Of a DNA stretch of 64,000 nucleotides, positions 34,127 to 43,099 are shown in pieces (position 1 is the first letter of the stretch; each line of letters begins with the position of its first letter). The position numbers and the translations under genes are program-made. Below the pieces are notes generated by a model. The model was not told the origin of the DNA and did no database searches. It was given only the letters and a program-made list of their open reading frames with translations. Source of the DNA: Sphingomonas sp. (GTDB taxonomy: Bacteria > Pseudomonadota > Alphaproteobacteria > Sphingomonadales > Sphingomonadaceae); contig NZ_QFOB01000014.1 of assembly GCF_003248515.1 (NCBI RefSeq), positions 1 through 64,000 of the forward strand, written 5' to 3'.

Positions 34127-35305
34127 CTATCGCCGCAACAGCTCATCCTCCGTAGCCGGACGCACGGGGCGGTCGAAGCGCCCGGTATTCACGTCGGCGC
34201 GCAGGAGCGCATAAGCGACCTGATAGCCTTCGATCCGCTGCATCCGCTGCGCATAGGCGCGCCGATGTCCGGGAGTATCCGGCTCGACGCGGAGCCGGGC
34301 CACGCCGCGAATTTCCGGTGCGCGATGATGCGTCGGCAGGGCGATCAGGATATCACCCTCGGCGCGATCGATCAGATAGGAGCGGTCTCCCGCCAGCGAG
34401 ACGGATGCGTCATAGGCCGTGCGCGTGAGGTCGGTGACCATGTCCGTATCGCGAACGGCATAATGGATGGCGGGATCGACAGGAAACAACGGTTCGGCAT
34501 CCAGCGCATCGCCGTCGAAGATCCACGGTTCAAACCACAGGGCGCCGATCCGGGCAAGCGTGGCGACCCGCTCCCAGAACGCGCTCCAGGCGGCTGCTCC
34601 CTCCAGCTTGTCGATCCGATGGACCTGGGTCCATGCGCCGGCAGCAGATTGTTCGCTCCCCAACTCGAGCGCCCAGACGGCATTTGCGCCGGCCTCGAGC
34701 AGTTTACGTGCGGGATGATGCGAGGGAGGGTTCTGTCGAAGGACATCCAGCGGTACGCCGTAGGTCGCATCGGTCTCGACAAGACCATAAAGGTCCCCCA
34801 GCATCCGCAGCAGCAAGGCATCGCCAACTTCACGGATCCGGCGAAGTACCGGTGTTTCACCGGCCAGTCCGGTGATGATCTGGACCGGCAGGAAGATCGG
34901 GTCCGCATCGCGGTCGAGTGGTGGGAGCCGGTATTGCGGCATCGTCCGGGTCGAGGCCTCGGTACGACTGACAAGGCCGTGGCCGATCAGTTCCTCGATC
35001 GCGCGCATGGCCCGTGGCTTGCCTATGCCAACATATTCCTCGCATGCCTTGGCCGACCATTTCGTGAGCTGGTGATCGCTTCCCGTGCCGGCGAGAAGCA
35101 CCAGATAGGTCAGGACGAAATTGAGCCGATTTGCGGTTTCCAGCGCCCACAAGCGCTCCCAAAGATCCCGATCGAGTGCGAAAAACAGCCGTCCGCGACC
35201 GCGCCCCCGGACAGCTCGACCCTCAATGCCGGCCTCGTGCTCCACCTGAAAATTCCCACCGGACGCAGTCTTCCACATCAATATAAGCGCCGGATAGCAC
35301 GACAA
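34127..35305 (-). CDS. Hypothetical protein with winged-helix N-terminus, possible replication-initiator-like
   Basis: 392 residues. The part LNFVLTYLVLLAGTGSDHQLTKWSAKACEEYVGIGKPRAMRAIEELIGHGLVSRTE reads as a winged helix like those of plasmid initiators, and residues around 110-330 repeat a similar plan. No catalytic motif is recognised. Four tandem 9-bp repeats begin 10 bp upstream of its start codon, as iterons or operators would. It could equally be an autoregulated DNA-binding protein without replication role. Confidence 0.55.
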   Translation of the reverse strand: MSCYPALILMWKTASGGNFQVEHEAGIEGRAVRGRGRGRLFFALDRDLWERLWALETANRLNFVLTYLVLLAGTGSDHQLTKWSAKACEEYVGIGKPRAMRAIEELIGHGLVSRTEASTRTMPQYRLPPLDRDADPIFLPVQIITGLAGETPVLRRIREVGDALLLRMLGDLYGLVETDATYGVPLDVLRQNPPSHHPARKLLEAGANAVWALELGSEQSAAGAWTQVHRIDKLEGAAAWSAFWERVATLARIGALWFEPWIFDGDALDAEPLFPVDPAIHYAVRDTDMVTDLTRTAYDASVSLAGDRSYLIDRAEGDILIALPTHHRAPEIRGVARLRVEPDTPGHRRAYAQRMQRIEGYQVAYALLRADVNTGRFDRPVRPATEDELLRR

Positions 35306-35314
35306 TCTGTCCCT

Positions 35315-35350
35315 ATCAAGGTAATTAAGGATATTAAGGAAATTAAGGAT
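35315..35350. repeat. Four tandem 9-bp repeats (iteron-like)
   Basis: Contiguous copies ATCAAGGTA, ATTAAGGAT, ATTAAGGAA, ATTAAGGAT at 35315-35350, with another ATCAAGGTA copy about 18 bp further on. They lie immediately upstream of the winged-helix gene on the minus strand and are much more A+T-rich than the surroundings. Binding sites for that protein are the simplest reading. Confidence 0.6.
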
Positions 35351-35438
35351 AACCCGACTATATCAAGGTATTCCAGAAAATAGGATCGTGCAGTTTTTAT
35401 GATTTTCGCCTATGAATTTTGCTGGAATTACAAGCACT

Positions 35439-35510
35439 AAAAGCGAAAGTACGCGCAACGTTAAAAGCGAAAATCCGTGCAACAGCAAAAGCGAAATATG
35501 ATACGCGACA
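35439..35510. repeat. Three tandem 24-bp repeats upstream of the Fic gene
   Basis: Copies start at 35439, 35463 and 35487, each beginning AAAAGCGAAA; the first two continue with a C-G-[CT]-GCAAC segment at the same spacing, the third is more diverged. The array ends 3 bp before the Fic start codon, so it covers the leader and ribosome-site region. Operator sites for the winged-helix part of the Fic protein would fit. Confidence 0.65.
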
Positions 35511-35513
35511 GGT

Positions 35514-37037
35514 ATGGCACGCCCTCCGAACAAGCTCGCGGATTCGCTTCAGGTGCTCCACGACCTCCAGGCTGCCGGCCGGACTGCCATCCGCTCCTCG
35601 GATCTTTCGCGTACGATGCGCGAACGTCTGCAGGACGCGGGCTTCCTGCGTGAGGTCATGCGGGGCTGGTACATTGCCAGCCGCCCGGACGAGCCAAACG
35701 GCGAAAGCACAGCATGGTATGCAAGCTTTTGGGGCTTCTGCGCTGAATATCTGACCGAACGCTTCGGCGAGGACTGGGTCATCGGTCCGGAGCAATCGCT
35801 GATCCTGCACGCCGGCAATCGCACGGTGCCGACACAGCTCCTCGTCAGGGCCAAGGGCGGCCGGAACAACCCGACCGGCCTGATCCATGGAACCTCGATC
35901 TTCGACACCAATGTCGCCCTGCCGCCATCTGCGGATCGGGTTACGCTTGAAGAGGGCGTTCACGCTTACCGGTGCGAACCCGCCCTCATCCTCGTGTCCG
36001 CGCAATTCTATCTCGCGCATCCGACGGATGCGCGCGCGGTCCTGGCGTCGCAAACCAATACGAGTGAACTGCTCGCCCGACTGTTGGACGGCAACCATTC
36101 AGTGGTTGCCGGACGTCTGGCCGGCGCCTTTCGCAACATAGGCCACGATCGCGTTGCCGACGACATTCTCGGCGCCATGAAGAGTGCAGGATTTGACGTT
36201 CGCGAGGCAGATCCGTTCGAACGACCGTTGACTTTCGCCCTGCCGCGTGACCCATCGCCTGCTTCCAACCGGATCCGGCTCATGTGGCAGGACATGCGGC
36301 AACGGGTCATCGACGCGTTTCCCCCACCCCCCCGGGTCAACGACGTCGATGCCTACCTCACGCGCGTCGAAGAGAATTACGTCAACGACGCCTACAACTC
36401 GCTGTCGATCGAGGGCTATAAGGTCAGCAAGGAGCTGATCGAGCGGGTTCGCGACGGCAACTGGAATCCCGACGCCAACGAAGCGGACAAGAGGCAGCGC
36501 GATGCGCTCGCTGCCCGCGGCTATTACCAGGCGTTCCAAGCCGTGAAGGCAAGCCTGGGGCGTATCCTGTCAGGCGACAATGCCGGCGACGTTGCCGATC
36601 GCGACCATCAGACGTGGTATCGCGAGCTTTTCGCGCCGAGCGTTCAGGCAGGCATCCTGACCGCGGTCCAGCTGGCAGGCTACCGGAACATGCCGGTCTA
36701 CATACGCGGCTCGCGGCATGTGCCGATGGGGCACGATGCGGCACGCGATGCCATAAGCACCTTCTTCGAATTGCTTCGTGATGAGCCGGAGGCATCGGTC
36801 CGGGTCGTGCTCGGCCATTATATCTTCGTGTTCATCCACCCCTACATCGACGGCAACGGTCGCATCGGCCGCTTTCTTATGAACGCGATGATGGCGTCGG
36901 GTGGCTATCCATGGACGGTCATCCCCGTGGCCCGGCGAGACGAATATATGGCGGCACTTGAGGCAGCCAGCGTCGATGGTGACATCGGCCCATTCGCCGA
37001 TTTTATCGCCGGTCTCCTGGAAGCACCCGCTATTTGA
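35514..37037 (+). CDS. Fic-family AMP-transferase fused to an AbiEi-like winged helix
   Basis: 507 residues. The N-terminus (LQVLHDLQAAGRTAIRSSDLSRTMRERLQDAGFLREVMRGWYIASRP) resembles the winged helix of AbiEi/type IV antitoxins, followed by further AbiEi-like sequence to about residue 220. The Fic domain has HPYIDGNGRIGR (about residues 443-454) with the catalytic histidine, and an upstream inhibitory helix SLSIEG matching (S/T)xxxE(G/N), which marks a self-inhibited class II Fic. A DNA-binding, self-regulated modifying toxin or regulator is likely. No strong ribosome site is visible; three 24-bp repeats fill the leader. Confidence 0.8.
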   Translation: MARPPNKLADSLQVLHDLQAAGRTAIRSSDLSRTMRERLQDAGFLREVMRGWYIASRPDEPNGESTAWYASFWGFCAEYLTERFGEDWVIGPEQSLILHAGNRTVPTQLLVRAKGGRNNPTGLIHGTSIFDTNVALPPSADRVTLEEGVHAYRCEPALILVSAQFYLAHPTDARAVLASQTNTSELLARLLDGNHSVVAGRLAGAFRNIGHDRVADDILGAMKSAGFDVREADPFERPLTFALPRDPSPASNRIRLMWQDMRQRVIDAFPPPPRVNDVDAYLTRVEENYVNDAYNSLSIEGYKVSKELIERVRDGNWNPDANEADKRQRDALAARGYYQAFQAVKASLGRILSGDNAGDVADRDHQTWYRELFAPSVQAGILTAVQLAGYRNMPVYIRGSRHVPMGHDAARDAISTFFELLRDEPEASVRVVLGHYIFVFIHPYIDGNGRIGRFLMNAMMASGGYPWTVIPVARRDEYMAALEAASVDGDIGPFADFIAGLLEAPAI

Positions 37038-37091
37038 ATCCGGACCACGCCGAAGCGATCCCCGATCCGGAGCGGACGCGCTAAGCGTTCG

Positions 37092-37307
37092 TCATGATTT
37101 GCCCCGGGACCGCATGAAGGCGCGATCCCCTTCAAGGTAGCTGGCAAGGATGGCGGGAATGAGCTCCGTGACCGCCTCCTCCCGGCCGTAGGCATCCCGA
37201 TAGGCGGCCGCGTAGGCCGCCAGATCGGCTGCCAGGTCGGGCATGATCATGATGCTGAGTTTTACCGGGGTCCGGTCCGGGAGCCTGGCGAGCCTGATCT
37301 CGGGCAT
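37092..37307 (-). CDS. DUF2274 domain protein (trb-operon tail)
   Basis: 71 residues: MPEIRLARLPDRTPVKLSIMIMPDLAADLAAYAAAYRDAYGREEAVTELIPAILASYLEGDRAFMR, the DUF2274 pattern. This gene normally follows trbI at the end of conjugative trb operons, and here it follows a trbI fragment by 9 bp in the same direction, so it marks the remains of a transfer operon. Confidence 0.75.
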   Translation of the reverse strand: MPEIRLARLPDRTPVKLSIMIMPDLAADLAAYAAAYRDAYGREEAVTELIPAILASYLEGDRAFMRSRGKS

Positions 37308-37316
37308 GAAGCACTC

Positions 37317-37548
37317 CTATTTTTGCAGGGGCGAGAAGACGAGGTCGCGATGGACGACGAGCCGGACGGGCGCGCCGGGCCGGATCGTGATCGTGGGCTG
37401 AACCCCGAGATTGCGTTGCGTGATCTGGTCGCCCGCACGAGAGACATTGTCCTGCATCGACATCCGGATCGCCTGAACGAGATCGCTCTGCCCGGAGAGC
37501 GCGAGCTGGGAACTCACGCCGAGCAGAGTGGACAGCGAGACCGCTTGA
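37317..37548 (-). pseudogene. trbI: trbI C-terminal fragment
   Basis: About 75 residues remain: VSLSTLLGVSSQLALSG then MSMQDNVSRAGDQITQRNLGVQPTITIRPGAPVRLVVHRDLVF, the C-terminal beta-barrel part of TrbI/VirB10. The upstream frame shifts into IS110 transposase sequence near 37545, so at least 80% of the gene is lost. It shows that a full type IV secretion operon once lay here. Confidence 0.75.
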
Positions 37549-37990
37549 AGCGCGTAGGATCATCGATAGCGGTGACGAAGGTCAGCGCAGTGACTGGCCC
37601 CACGCCCGGAATGTCGAGAAAGCGCCGGCAGAGTTCGTCGCGTGCAACGATGTGAAGAACCAGCTTGTGGAGCTTCACATATTCCACCCATAGCGCCGCG
37701 CGGGCGCGCAACATGCAGTCCATCAGCCCGCTGGAAAGCTGATCGTCAGCCACGGCATCGCGCACCGCCTGGTCGAAATCGCGTCGCCCGATCGTCTTCA
37801 GCCGGATGCCGAACGACTTGAGCGAATGGCGGATCGAGTTCTCGAGATCGAGGAATTTGCGCTTGAGATTGCGCCGCTGGATGAGCAGCAGGCGCACGCG
37901 ATAACAGGCCTCGGTCTTGATATGGGCGGCGCGATACCATCCCGTCCGGACGATGTGCGCCAATCGGCGGCAACTTGCATCCTATGCGGG
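37545..37990 (-). pseudogene. IS110-family transposase fragment (minus strand)
   Basis: About 140 residues of an IS110-type transposase middle/C-terminal region: YRVRLLLIQRRNLKRKFLDLENSIRHSLKSFGIRL and LDIPGVGPVTALTFVTAIDDPTRFKRS, the second being the helix-hairpin-helix-like motif before the catalytic serine domain. N- and C-terminal parts are missing; one end is fused to trbI, the other to an oppositely oriented transposase fragment. Confidence 0.75.
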
Positions 37991-38276
37991 TCTCGCTCCG
38001 ACACCTTGGCAGAGCGGGTCGATCAGCAACGAGCAGGGCATATCGAAAGCGGGCAATCCGCGCCTGCGATCGATCATGGTCCAACTCTCCTGGTTCTGGC
38101 TGCTGCATCAGCCGGAGTCGGATCTATCGCGCTGGTTTCATGAGCGAGTGAAGCTCGATGGCGGGCGCCGCAAGAAGGTGACCATCATCGCGCTCGCGCG
38201 AAAGCTGCTCATCGCGCTTTGGAAGTTTGCACGCCACGGCGTCGTTATCGAGGGAGCGGTCCTGAAGGCCGCCTGA
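37935..38276 (+). pseudogene. IS110-family transposase C-terminal fragment (plus strand)
   Basis: About 110 residues: RRQLASYAGLAPTPWQSGSISNEQGISKAGNPRLRSIMVQLSWFWLLHQPESDLSRWF then KVTIIALARKLLIALWKFARHGVVIEGAVLKAA. This is the serine-containing C-terminal domain of an IS110/IS116/IS902 transposase, on the opposite strand to the preceding fragment. Either one transposase was split by inversion or two elements recombined. Confidence 0.75.
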
Positions 38277-38709
38277 TACTATCGTCTTCCAGTTCGCCGG
38301 CACGATCGAGCCGGCGGATCCGGGTGAACGGACCGACACCCCCGCTGGCTTAAAATGCCGCCCGCGAAGAATGGTCCCGTTCCCTCTGAGCCTGCCCGAC
38401 GGATTCGGGGACTTGGTGCGGCTGCTTCGAGCAGCGACCGTATGTGAGGTTGGACTGGTGAGCATGCTCGCCTGGCCATCGACGGAGCTCAGGCCTGGAT
38501 CACAATCGGAAAGGAAATCTCAAAGCCAATTCCCAAATCCATTCGATCGTACAGTCGGTCTCGCCCTCGGCGTGACGTGCCATCCGAATGCGGCGTGTAT
38601 GCTTGCGACCGCTATCGGCGCCGCATGCGCTGAGCGCACCCACCCTTTGGCTATGTCGCCTTCTGCATCAAGGCGTCACTGATTCGCGGCCAAACACCAA
38701 CGCCGGCCC
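38277..38709. other. Gap without recognisable genes
   Basis: 433 bp between the transposase fragment and the chemoreceptor-like gene. Short open frames exist on both strands but none shows a domain or ribosome site. It is probably the eroded flank of the IS110 remnant. Confidence 0.5.
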
Positions 38710-39417
38710 TTACGCAACGCTACTTAACGATGAAGATCGCCCTTTGCTCCTGGCGACCATCTCTGCCGCACGGACGGTGGCGCCACGTGTGTCGCCGGCT
38801 AATTTCTTCACCTCGCTCGCGACGACCGCAAAACCACGGCCCGCCTCGCCGGCACGTGCGGCCTCGATGGTGGCGTTCAGTGCGAGCAAATTCGTTTGAG
38901 AGGCGATCTTGTCGATTGTCTTCACGACCTCTGACAACTGCTCGACGGTCTCTTCTAGCGCGTTCTTCTGCTGCTCCAGTTCAGCCTGGATTCTGCGTTC
39001 TCTGGCGTTACGTTCGGCTATCTCTCTCTCAAGAAGAACCTGTCGGGTGACGTCCATAGCCACCTTTACGATGCGAGTTGGAAGCCCGGCCGCGTCCATT
39101 ACTGGATTATAGGTTGCCTGAAGAACGACGGCCTGTCCGCCCTTGCCGATCCTCTCGAACCGACCGCCCTCGAACTCCCCTTTCGCGAGCCTGCCCCAGA
39201 AATGAACGTATTCCTGGGATTTCGAATACTCCTCGGTCACGAACAGTCGATGGTGCTGTCCCTTGATTTCATCTAGATCATATCCCATCGCACGGAGAAA
39301 GACGTCGTTTGCGGTCAGGATGGTTCCACCCAAGTCGAATTCGATGACGGCTTGGCTTCGACTCAAAGCATCCCAGGCAGCTTTGATCGAAGAGAAATCC
39401 GGGTTTGCTGTGTCCAT
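38710..39417 (-). CDS. PAS domain protein with short methyl-accepting chemotaxis signalling tip
   Basis: 235 residues from the ATG at 39417 (AGGA nine bases upstream). A PAS domain occupies about residues 10-125 (LSRSQAVIEFDLGGTILTANDVFLRAMGYDLDEIKGQHHRLF), then a coiled-coil and a short MCP-type signalling domain with the conserved tip IASQTNLLALNATIEAARAGEAGRGFAVVASEVKKLA. There is no membrane segment, so it is cytoplasmic. The MCP part is much shorter than usual, which is typical of a class of small PAS-MCP proteins that may influence cyclic-di-GMP or chemotaxis signalling; the diguanylate cyclase gene upstream fits. Confidence 0.82.
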   Translation of the reverse strand: MDTANPDFSSIKAAWDALSRSQAVIEFDLGGTILTANDVFLRAMGYDLDEIKGQHHRLFVTEEYSKSQEYVHFWGRLAKGEFEGGRFERIGKGGQAVVLQATYNPVMDAAGLPTRIVKVAMDVTRQVLLEREIAERNARERRIQAELEQQKNALEETVEQLSEVVKTIDKIASQTNLLALNATIEAARAGEAGRGFAVVASEVKKLAGDTRGATVRAAEMVARSKGRSSSLSSVA

Positions 39418-39509
39418 CGCGTCAGTCCTGTCGCGCACCTTGGTGACGCGACATGGTAAATTTTTTCTGAACTTCGATCTGATCGGCCAGCATTGACTGA
39501 GATGCGAGG

Positions 39510-41282
39510 TCAGGCCGCCGCACGGACACCGTCTCGTCCCGACTGCTTGACCTCGTAGAGGGCTTTATCTGCTGTTTCGAAAAGTTCCCCCCGGGTCATG
39601 CCTGGAGAATGTTTGGCCAAACCGCAGCTGAGCGAAACAGGGCTCGCAAGGCTCCCTTGCGCGGCGAAGGTGCTTCGCCGCACGGTGGCCGCGATGCGTT
39701 CGCACGCAGCAAGAGCGTAGGTCATCTCGCAGCGGAACAAGATTGCAAATTCGTCGCCCCCGAGACGGCCCACGACGTCGGCCTCCCGCGTTCCAGCAAC
39801 CAACTGTCTGGCCACCTCTTCCAGCACCGCATCGCCGACCGCATGGCCAAAGCGATCATTGACGGTTTTGAAATTGTCTACATCGATGAGCGCGAGCGTC
39901 AGATGTTCGTCCACATGGTCGATCATCTGAGCAAAGCGCGTACGAAACCCTTTGCGATTGAAAACGCCGGTCAGATCGTCCGTTTCGGCCTGCTGCACAA
40001 TCGCCGCTTCGCGCGACTTCCGGACCGTGATATCGCGCAAGACCACGACCGCGCCCGATGGGCTACCCGCAGGTCCAACGACGCCGACCGATGCCTCCAG
40101 CACCGTTCCGAGACGAAGTTTGGGTTCAAACTCCACCGTCGCCGCCGAGGCACTTGAGTCAAGCATTGCCGATATAAGCGCAGCTGCCTCGCCGCTTACA
40201 TCGCGCGCGAAATCCTCAACGGTCCGTCCCATCAGATCTCGCGGATGAATGCCAAGTTGACTTAGCAGGCGGCCATCTGCCCATCGACAATTACTGGATG
40301 CATCGAAGCTGAGAATGCCATCCGGCGTATTGGCAAGGATCTGATGCAGGGCGAACCTATGCTCGGCCAGTTCGCTTAGCGTTGCAGATTGGGAAGCGAC
40401 GACGGCTGACACAGGGAGCGCCGTACACAAAACCATCCCGAGATAGGCTTGAAAGAAGATCGAACGCACCACAGCATCGCCATGGACCAGTGTGATCGGG
40501 CCGCTGCCCTTGTAGGTTGCATATGCCGTCACGATTGCGACGATGATGACGCCCGTTATCGTTTCCAGCCGGCCGAGGCGAAATGCCAGCATGACCAGTG
40601 CGGCAAACGGCACGAATAGCAACGGTAGGGAAGACTGCCAGAATACGGTGCAGGTGACGGCCCCATGGAGAATCAACAGCCCGAGCGTTTCGGCACGCTT
40701 CCACCCGCTCTTCTGGCGATAGCACTCGGCATAACCGCCGCTGAAAATGCCATGGAAGAACGGCGTCGCAATCAGAAATCCGAGTGCATTGCTGCCGAAC
40801 CATCGCGCAAACGAAGGCCAGAAGGGCTCTTGATAGTTGAGCACGGATGCCAGCGAGCCCAGGATGGCACCGGCAGCCGGCGCAAGTAAGCCTGCAACGG
40901 ACAGGAAGCGGACCGTGGCCTTGCCATCGGCAAGGGGTTCGACGTTTGGCAACCAACGTCGTAGGATCGCGGCGGCCAGTACGGCTTGTGCCATGTTGAC
41001 CGCACCATACAGGATGATGCCGCCTGTCCAGCCGCGGGTCAGGCCGTTGGCAACAAAATTTCCTGCCCACCCAGCCAGGATGATCGATAGCCATTCGCCA
41101 CGCGGCCGAACCAGGAGTAGGGCCAAAATTATTGCGTCGGCGGGCCACACCGTCGCGTGAGTCCGGCCATCGCTTGTAAGATGGATCGTCAGTGCCGCAA
41201 TTGTGGCATAGAGGAGAAACGCGGCAAGCGCCGGGATCGCCTGCGTGAGCCTGTTCAGCGCGATATTTGGCCATATTTCCAT
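39510..41282 (-). CDS. MASE1-PAS-GGDEF diguanylate cyclase
   Basis: 590 residues. The first about 300 form the MASE1 sensory domain with eight or so membrane helices (ILALLLVRPRGEWLSIILAGWAGNFVANG). A PAS domain (ALHQILANTPDGILSFDASSN) follows, then GGDEF from about residue 425 (AETDDLTGVFNRKGF). The active site is intact (RLGGDEF) and the product-inhibition I-site R-E-A-D lies exactly five residues before it. It should make cyclic-di-GMP under feedback control, in response to an unknown membrane signal. It ends 93 bp before the start of the PAS-MCP gene, on the same strand. Confidence 0.88.
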   Translation of the reverse strand: MEIWPNIALNRLTQAIPALAAFLLYATIAALTIHLTSDGRTHATVWPADAIILALLLVRPRGEWLSIILAGWAGNFVANGLTRGWTGGIILYGAVNMAQAVLAAAILRRWLPNVEPLADGKATVRFLSVAGLLAPAAGAILGSLASVLNYQEPFWPSFARWFGSNALGFLIATPFFHGIFSGGYAECYRQKSGWKRAETLGLLILHGAVTCTVFWQSSLPLLFVPFAALVMLAFRLGRLETITGVIIVAIVTAYATYKGSGPITLVHGDAVVRSIFFQAYLGMVLCTALPVSAVVASQSATLSELAEHRFALHQILANTPDGILSFDASSNCRWADGRLLSQLGIHPRDLMGRTVEDFARDVSGEAAALISAMLDSSASAATVEFEPKLRLGTVLEASVGVVGPAGSPSGAVVVLRDITVRKSREAAIVQQAETDDLTGVFNRKGFRTRFAQMIDHVDEHLTLALIDVDNFKTVNDRFGHAVGDAVLEEVARQLVAGTREADVVGRLGGDEFAILFRCEMTYALAACERIAATVRRSTFAAQGSLASPVSLSCGLAKHSPGMTRGELFETADKALYEVKQSGRDGVRAAA

Positions 41283-41387
41283 CGGTCTGGAATGCAGTTG
41301 AAATGGTTAATGACACGCAAATTTGCTCGGCGATGCAGACCGCTCTGGGCCATTTTCGCGATGACATCGAAAGTTCGTTGCTGAACG

Positions 41388-41700
41388 CTTGACCTCGCCT
41401 CTCCCATGTGAGGCGGGGGTGGGCGGCGAGACGCGCCCAGAAGGCCCGGCCTCGAGCGGCCGGAGACACCGCAGGGCGGAACGAAGTGGAGCACCCCGTA
41501 GGGGTTGGCTCCGGGCGCGCCGGGCCTAGCCGGGAGCGCCGCCCGCACCCGCCGCAACGGGAGAGGCACAGGCAACGCCGCCGCGCGCACGCGCGGCGTC
41601 CTCAGCTGCGCCAGCGATCGTCACCGAAGGCCGAGACCCGTCCCGGGGCTCGGCGGCGCAGCCGTAGAGCGCGGTCGCGCGAAGGCGCGAGGCGCTAATG
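41388..41700. ncRNA. Candidate structured RNA/element, copy B
   Basis: Diverged second copy of the element at 12798-13145, lying between the diguanylate cyclase start and an XRE gene. Shared blocks occur in the same order (GGGTGGGCGGCGAGA, GGAGCACCCC, GGGAGCGCCGCCC, GAGAGGC, AACGCCGCCGCGC, GTAGAGCGCGGT). The first hairpin is CGCCTC/GAGGCG here against CCCCC/GGGGG in copy A; the last is CGCGC-GAAG-GCGCG against CATGCGG/CCGCATG. The paired differences support a conserved secondary structure. The strand is undetermined. Confidence 0.55.
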
Positions 41701-41750
41701 ACAGGTCCGGAAGGCACGCACTTCAAGCCGCAAAGCGGCCTGCTTGCCGC

Positions 41751-41993
41751 CTAGGGCAGCTTCTTGACCACTTCGGCCAGCAACGCCGTCGGCTCGACAC
41801 CCAGCGCCTGCGCGATCCTGATGAACTCGACGACATCAAGCCGACGCTGCGAGCCTTCGACCAAGCTCATCCAGCTTTGATCTTTCCCCATACGCGCTGC
41901 CAGATCGACCTGCCTCAGATTGGCAGAAAGCCGGGCACCTTTGACGACTTCGACAACCGCCTGATTGGCGTCCGTGAAAATCGTCTTCGGCAT
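41751..41993 (-). CDS. XRE-family HTH protein
   Basis: 80 residues from the ATG at 41993 (MPKTIFTDANQAVVEVVKGARLSANLRQVDLAARMGKDQSWMSLVEGSQRRLDVVEFIRIAQALGVEPTALLAE), a complete Cro/C1 HTH. The neighbour is candidate structured element B. The target is unknown. Confidence 0.78.
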   Translation of the reverse strand: MPKTIFTDANQAVVEVVKGARLSANLRQVDLAARMGKDQSWMSLVEGSQRRLDVVEFIRIAQALGVEPTALLAEVVKKLP

Positions 41994-42222
41994 CGCACTT
42001 GGCGTAGATGCCAATATGTCATATGCCGTTTTTCCATATGGAGGCGGCATGCGACACGTGGCTGTCGAGATTGCGACTTTGTGGGCGAGTTCTGAGGTAG
42101 GAGCGTCGCTGGCGTTCAACACCGAGTTGACGCGGACTTATGGAGCTTTCTCGAAAGACACTGCGAGTGAACCTCGACCGGTCAGCAGCACTGATAGGTT
42201 GCTTAGGCGTGCCGCCTCCACC

Positions 42223-42432
42223 CTAGCCCCGGGTGATCAGCGCCGTCGGCTCCACCTTCAGCGCCGCGGCGATCCGGCCGAGCACCGTCACGCTGGCAGA
42301 AACCCGCGCGCGCTCGATCGAACCGACATAGCGGACGCTCAACCCCGCACGGTCGGCGAGATCCTCCTGGCTCAACCCCGCCTGCTGCCGCACGCGGCGC
42401 AGGTTCGCGGCCAGGATATCCTTGAGATCCAT
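42223..42432 (-). CDS. XRE-family HTH protein
   Basis: 69 residues: MDLKDILAANLRRVRQQAGLSQEDLADRAGLSVRYVGSIERARVSASVTVLGRIAAALKVEPTALI. A compact regulator of the type found on mobile elements. It is divergent from the ECF sigma gene at 42555 with about 120 bp between them, so it may act on that promoter region. Confidence 0.8.
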   Translation of the reverse strand: MDLKDILAANLRRVRQQAGLSQEDLADRAGLSVRYVGSIERARVSASVTVLGRIAAALKVEPTALITRG

Positions 42433-42554
42433 CCCGGCGAGCTTCGCCCGGACTGGAACGATCGTGCCAGGAACGATAGTTCCTATTCGTTCGTGAAACT
42501 GCTACATTCCGGGTTCGACCGCCGCCTCGCCCCCGGGGCCCGGAGGGCAGCCAC

Positions 42555-43085
42555 GTGAACGCCAACAAGCCTGCCAGGATCGCCGCGGACGGAGACCGGA
42601 CCCCCGGCTCCTCCCTCGACGACATCTATCGCGAGCATGGCGACTGGCTGCGCCGGCTCGTCGGCCGTCGCCTGCGGGTCCAGCCGGCCGAGGCCGACGA
42701 CATCGTCCAGGAGACCTGGTTGCGCCTCGCGCGTGCGCCTGCCGAAGAGGTCGAGCGCCCCCGCGCGCTCCTCTCGCGGATCGCGCTCAACCTGTTCCGC
42801 GACCGCCGCCGCCGCGAGACGGTGCGGGCCGGCTATCGCGCCGAGCTCCGCCTGGTCCCGCAGCCGGAGCAGGCGCCCGACGCGATGTCCGAGCAGGAGG
42901 CGGCGCTCGCGATCGAGCGGCTGGTCACGGACATGCCGGAGAAATGGCGCGACGTGTTCGTGCTCAGCCGCTTCCGGCACCTGACGAACCACGAGATCGC
43001 CAGCCATCTTGGCGTGTCGATAAAGACCGTGGAATGGCGTATGGGAAAGGCGCTCGACTATTGCCTCCGCACGTTGCGGGATTGA
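42555..43085 (+). CDS. ECF RNA polymerase sigma factor
   Basis: 176 residues from a GTG: region 2 (DIYREHGDWLRRLVGRRLRVQPAEADDIVQETWLRLAR, RPRALLSRIALNLFRDRRRR) and region 4 (MPEKWRDVFVLSRFRHLTNHEIASHLGVSIKTVEWRMGKALDYCL). It is less like the two other ECF factors of the window than they are to each other. FecR follows by 14 bp. Since the receptor downstream is truncated, this pair may no longer have an input. Confidence 0.88.
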   Translation: MNANKPARIAADGDRTPGSSLDDIYREHGDWLRRLVGRRLRVQPAEADDIVQETWLRLARAPAEEVERPRALLSRIALNLFRDRRRRETVRAGYRAELRLVPQPEQAPDAMSEQEAALAIERLVTDMPEKWRDVFVLSRFRHLTNHEIASHLGVSIKTVEWRMGKALDYCLRTLRD

Positions 43086-43099
43086 GTGGCGGCGCATCC

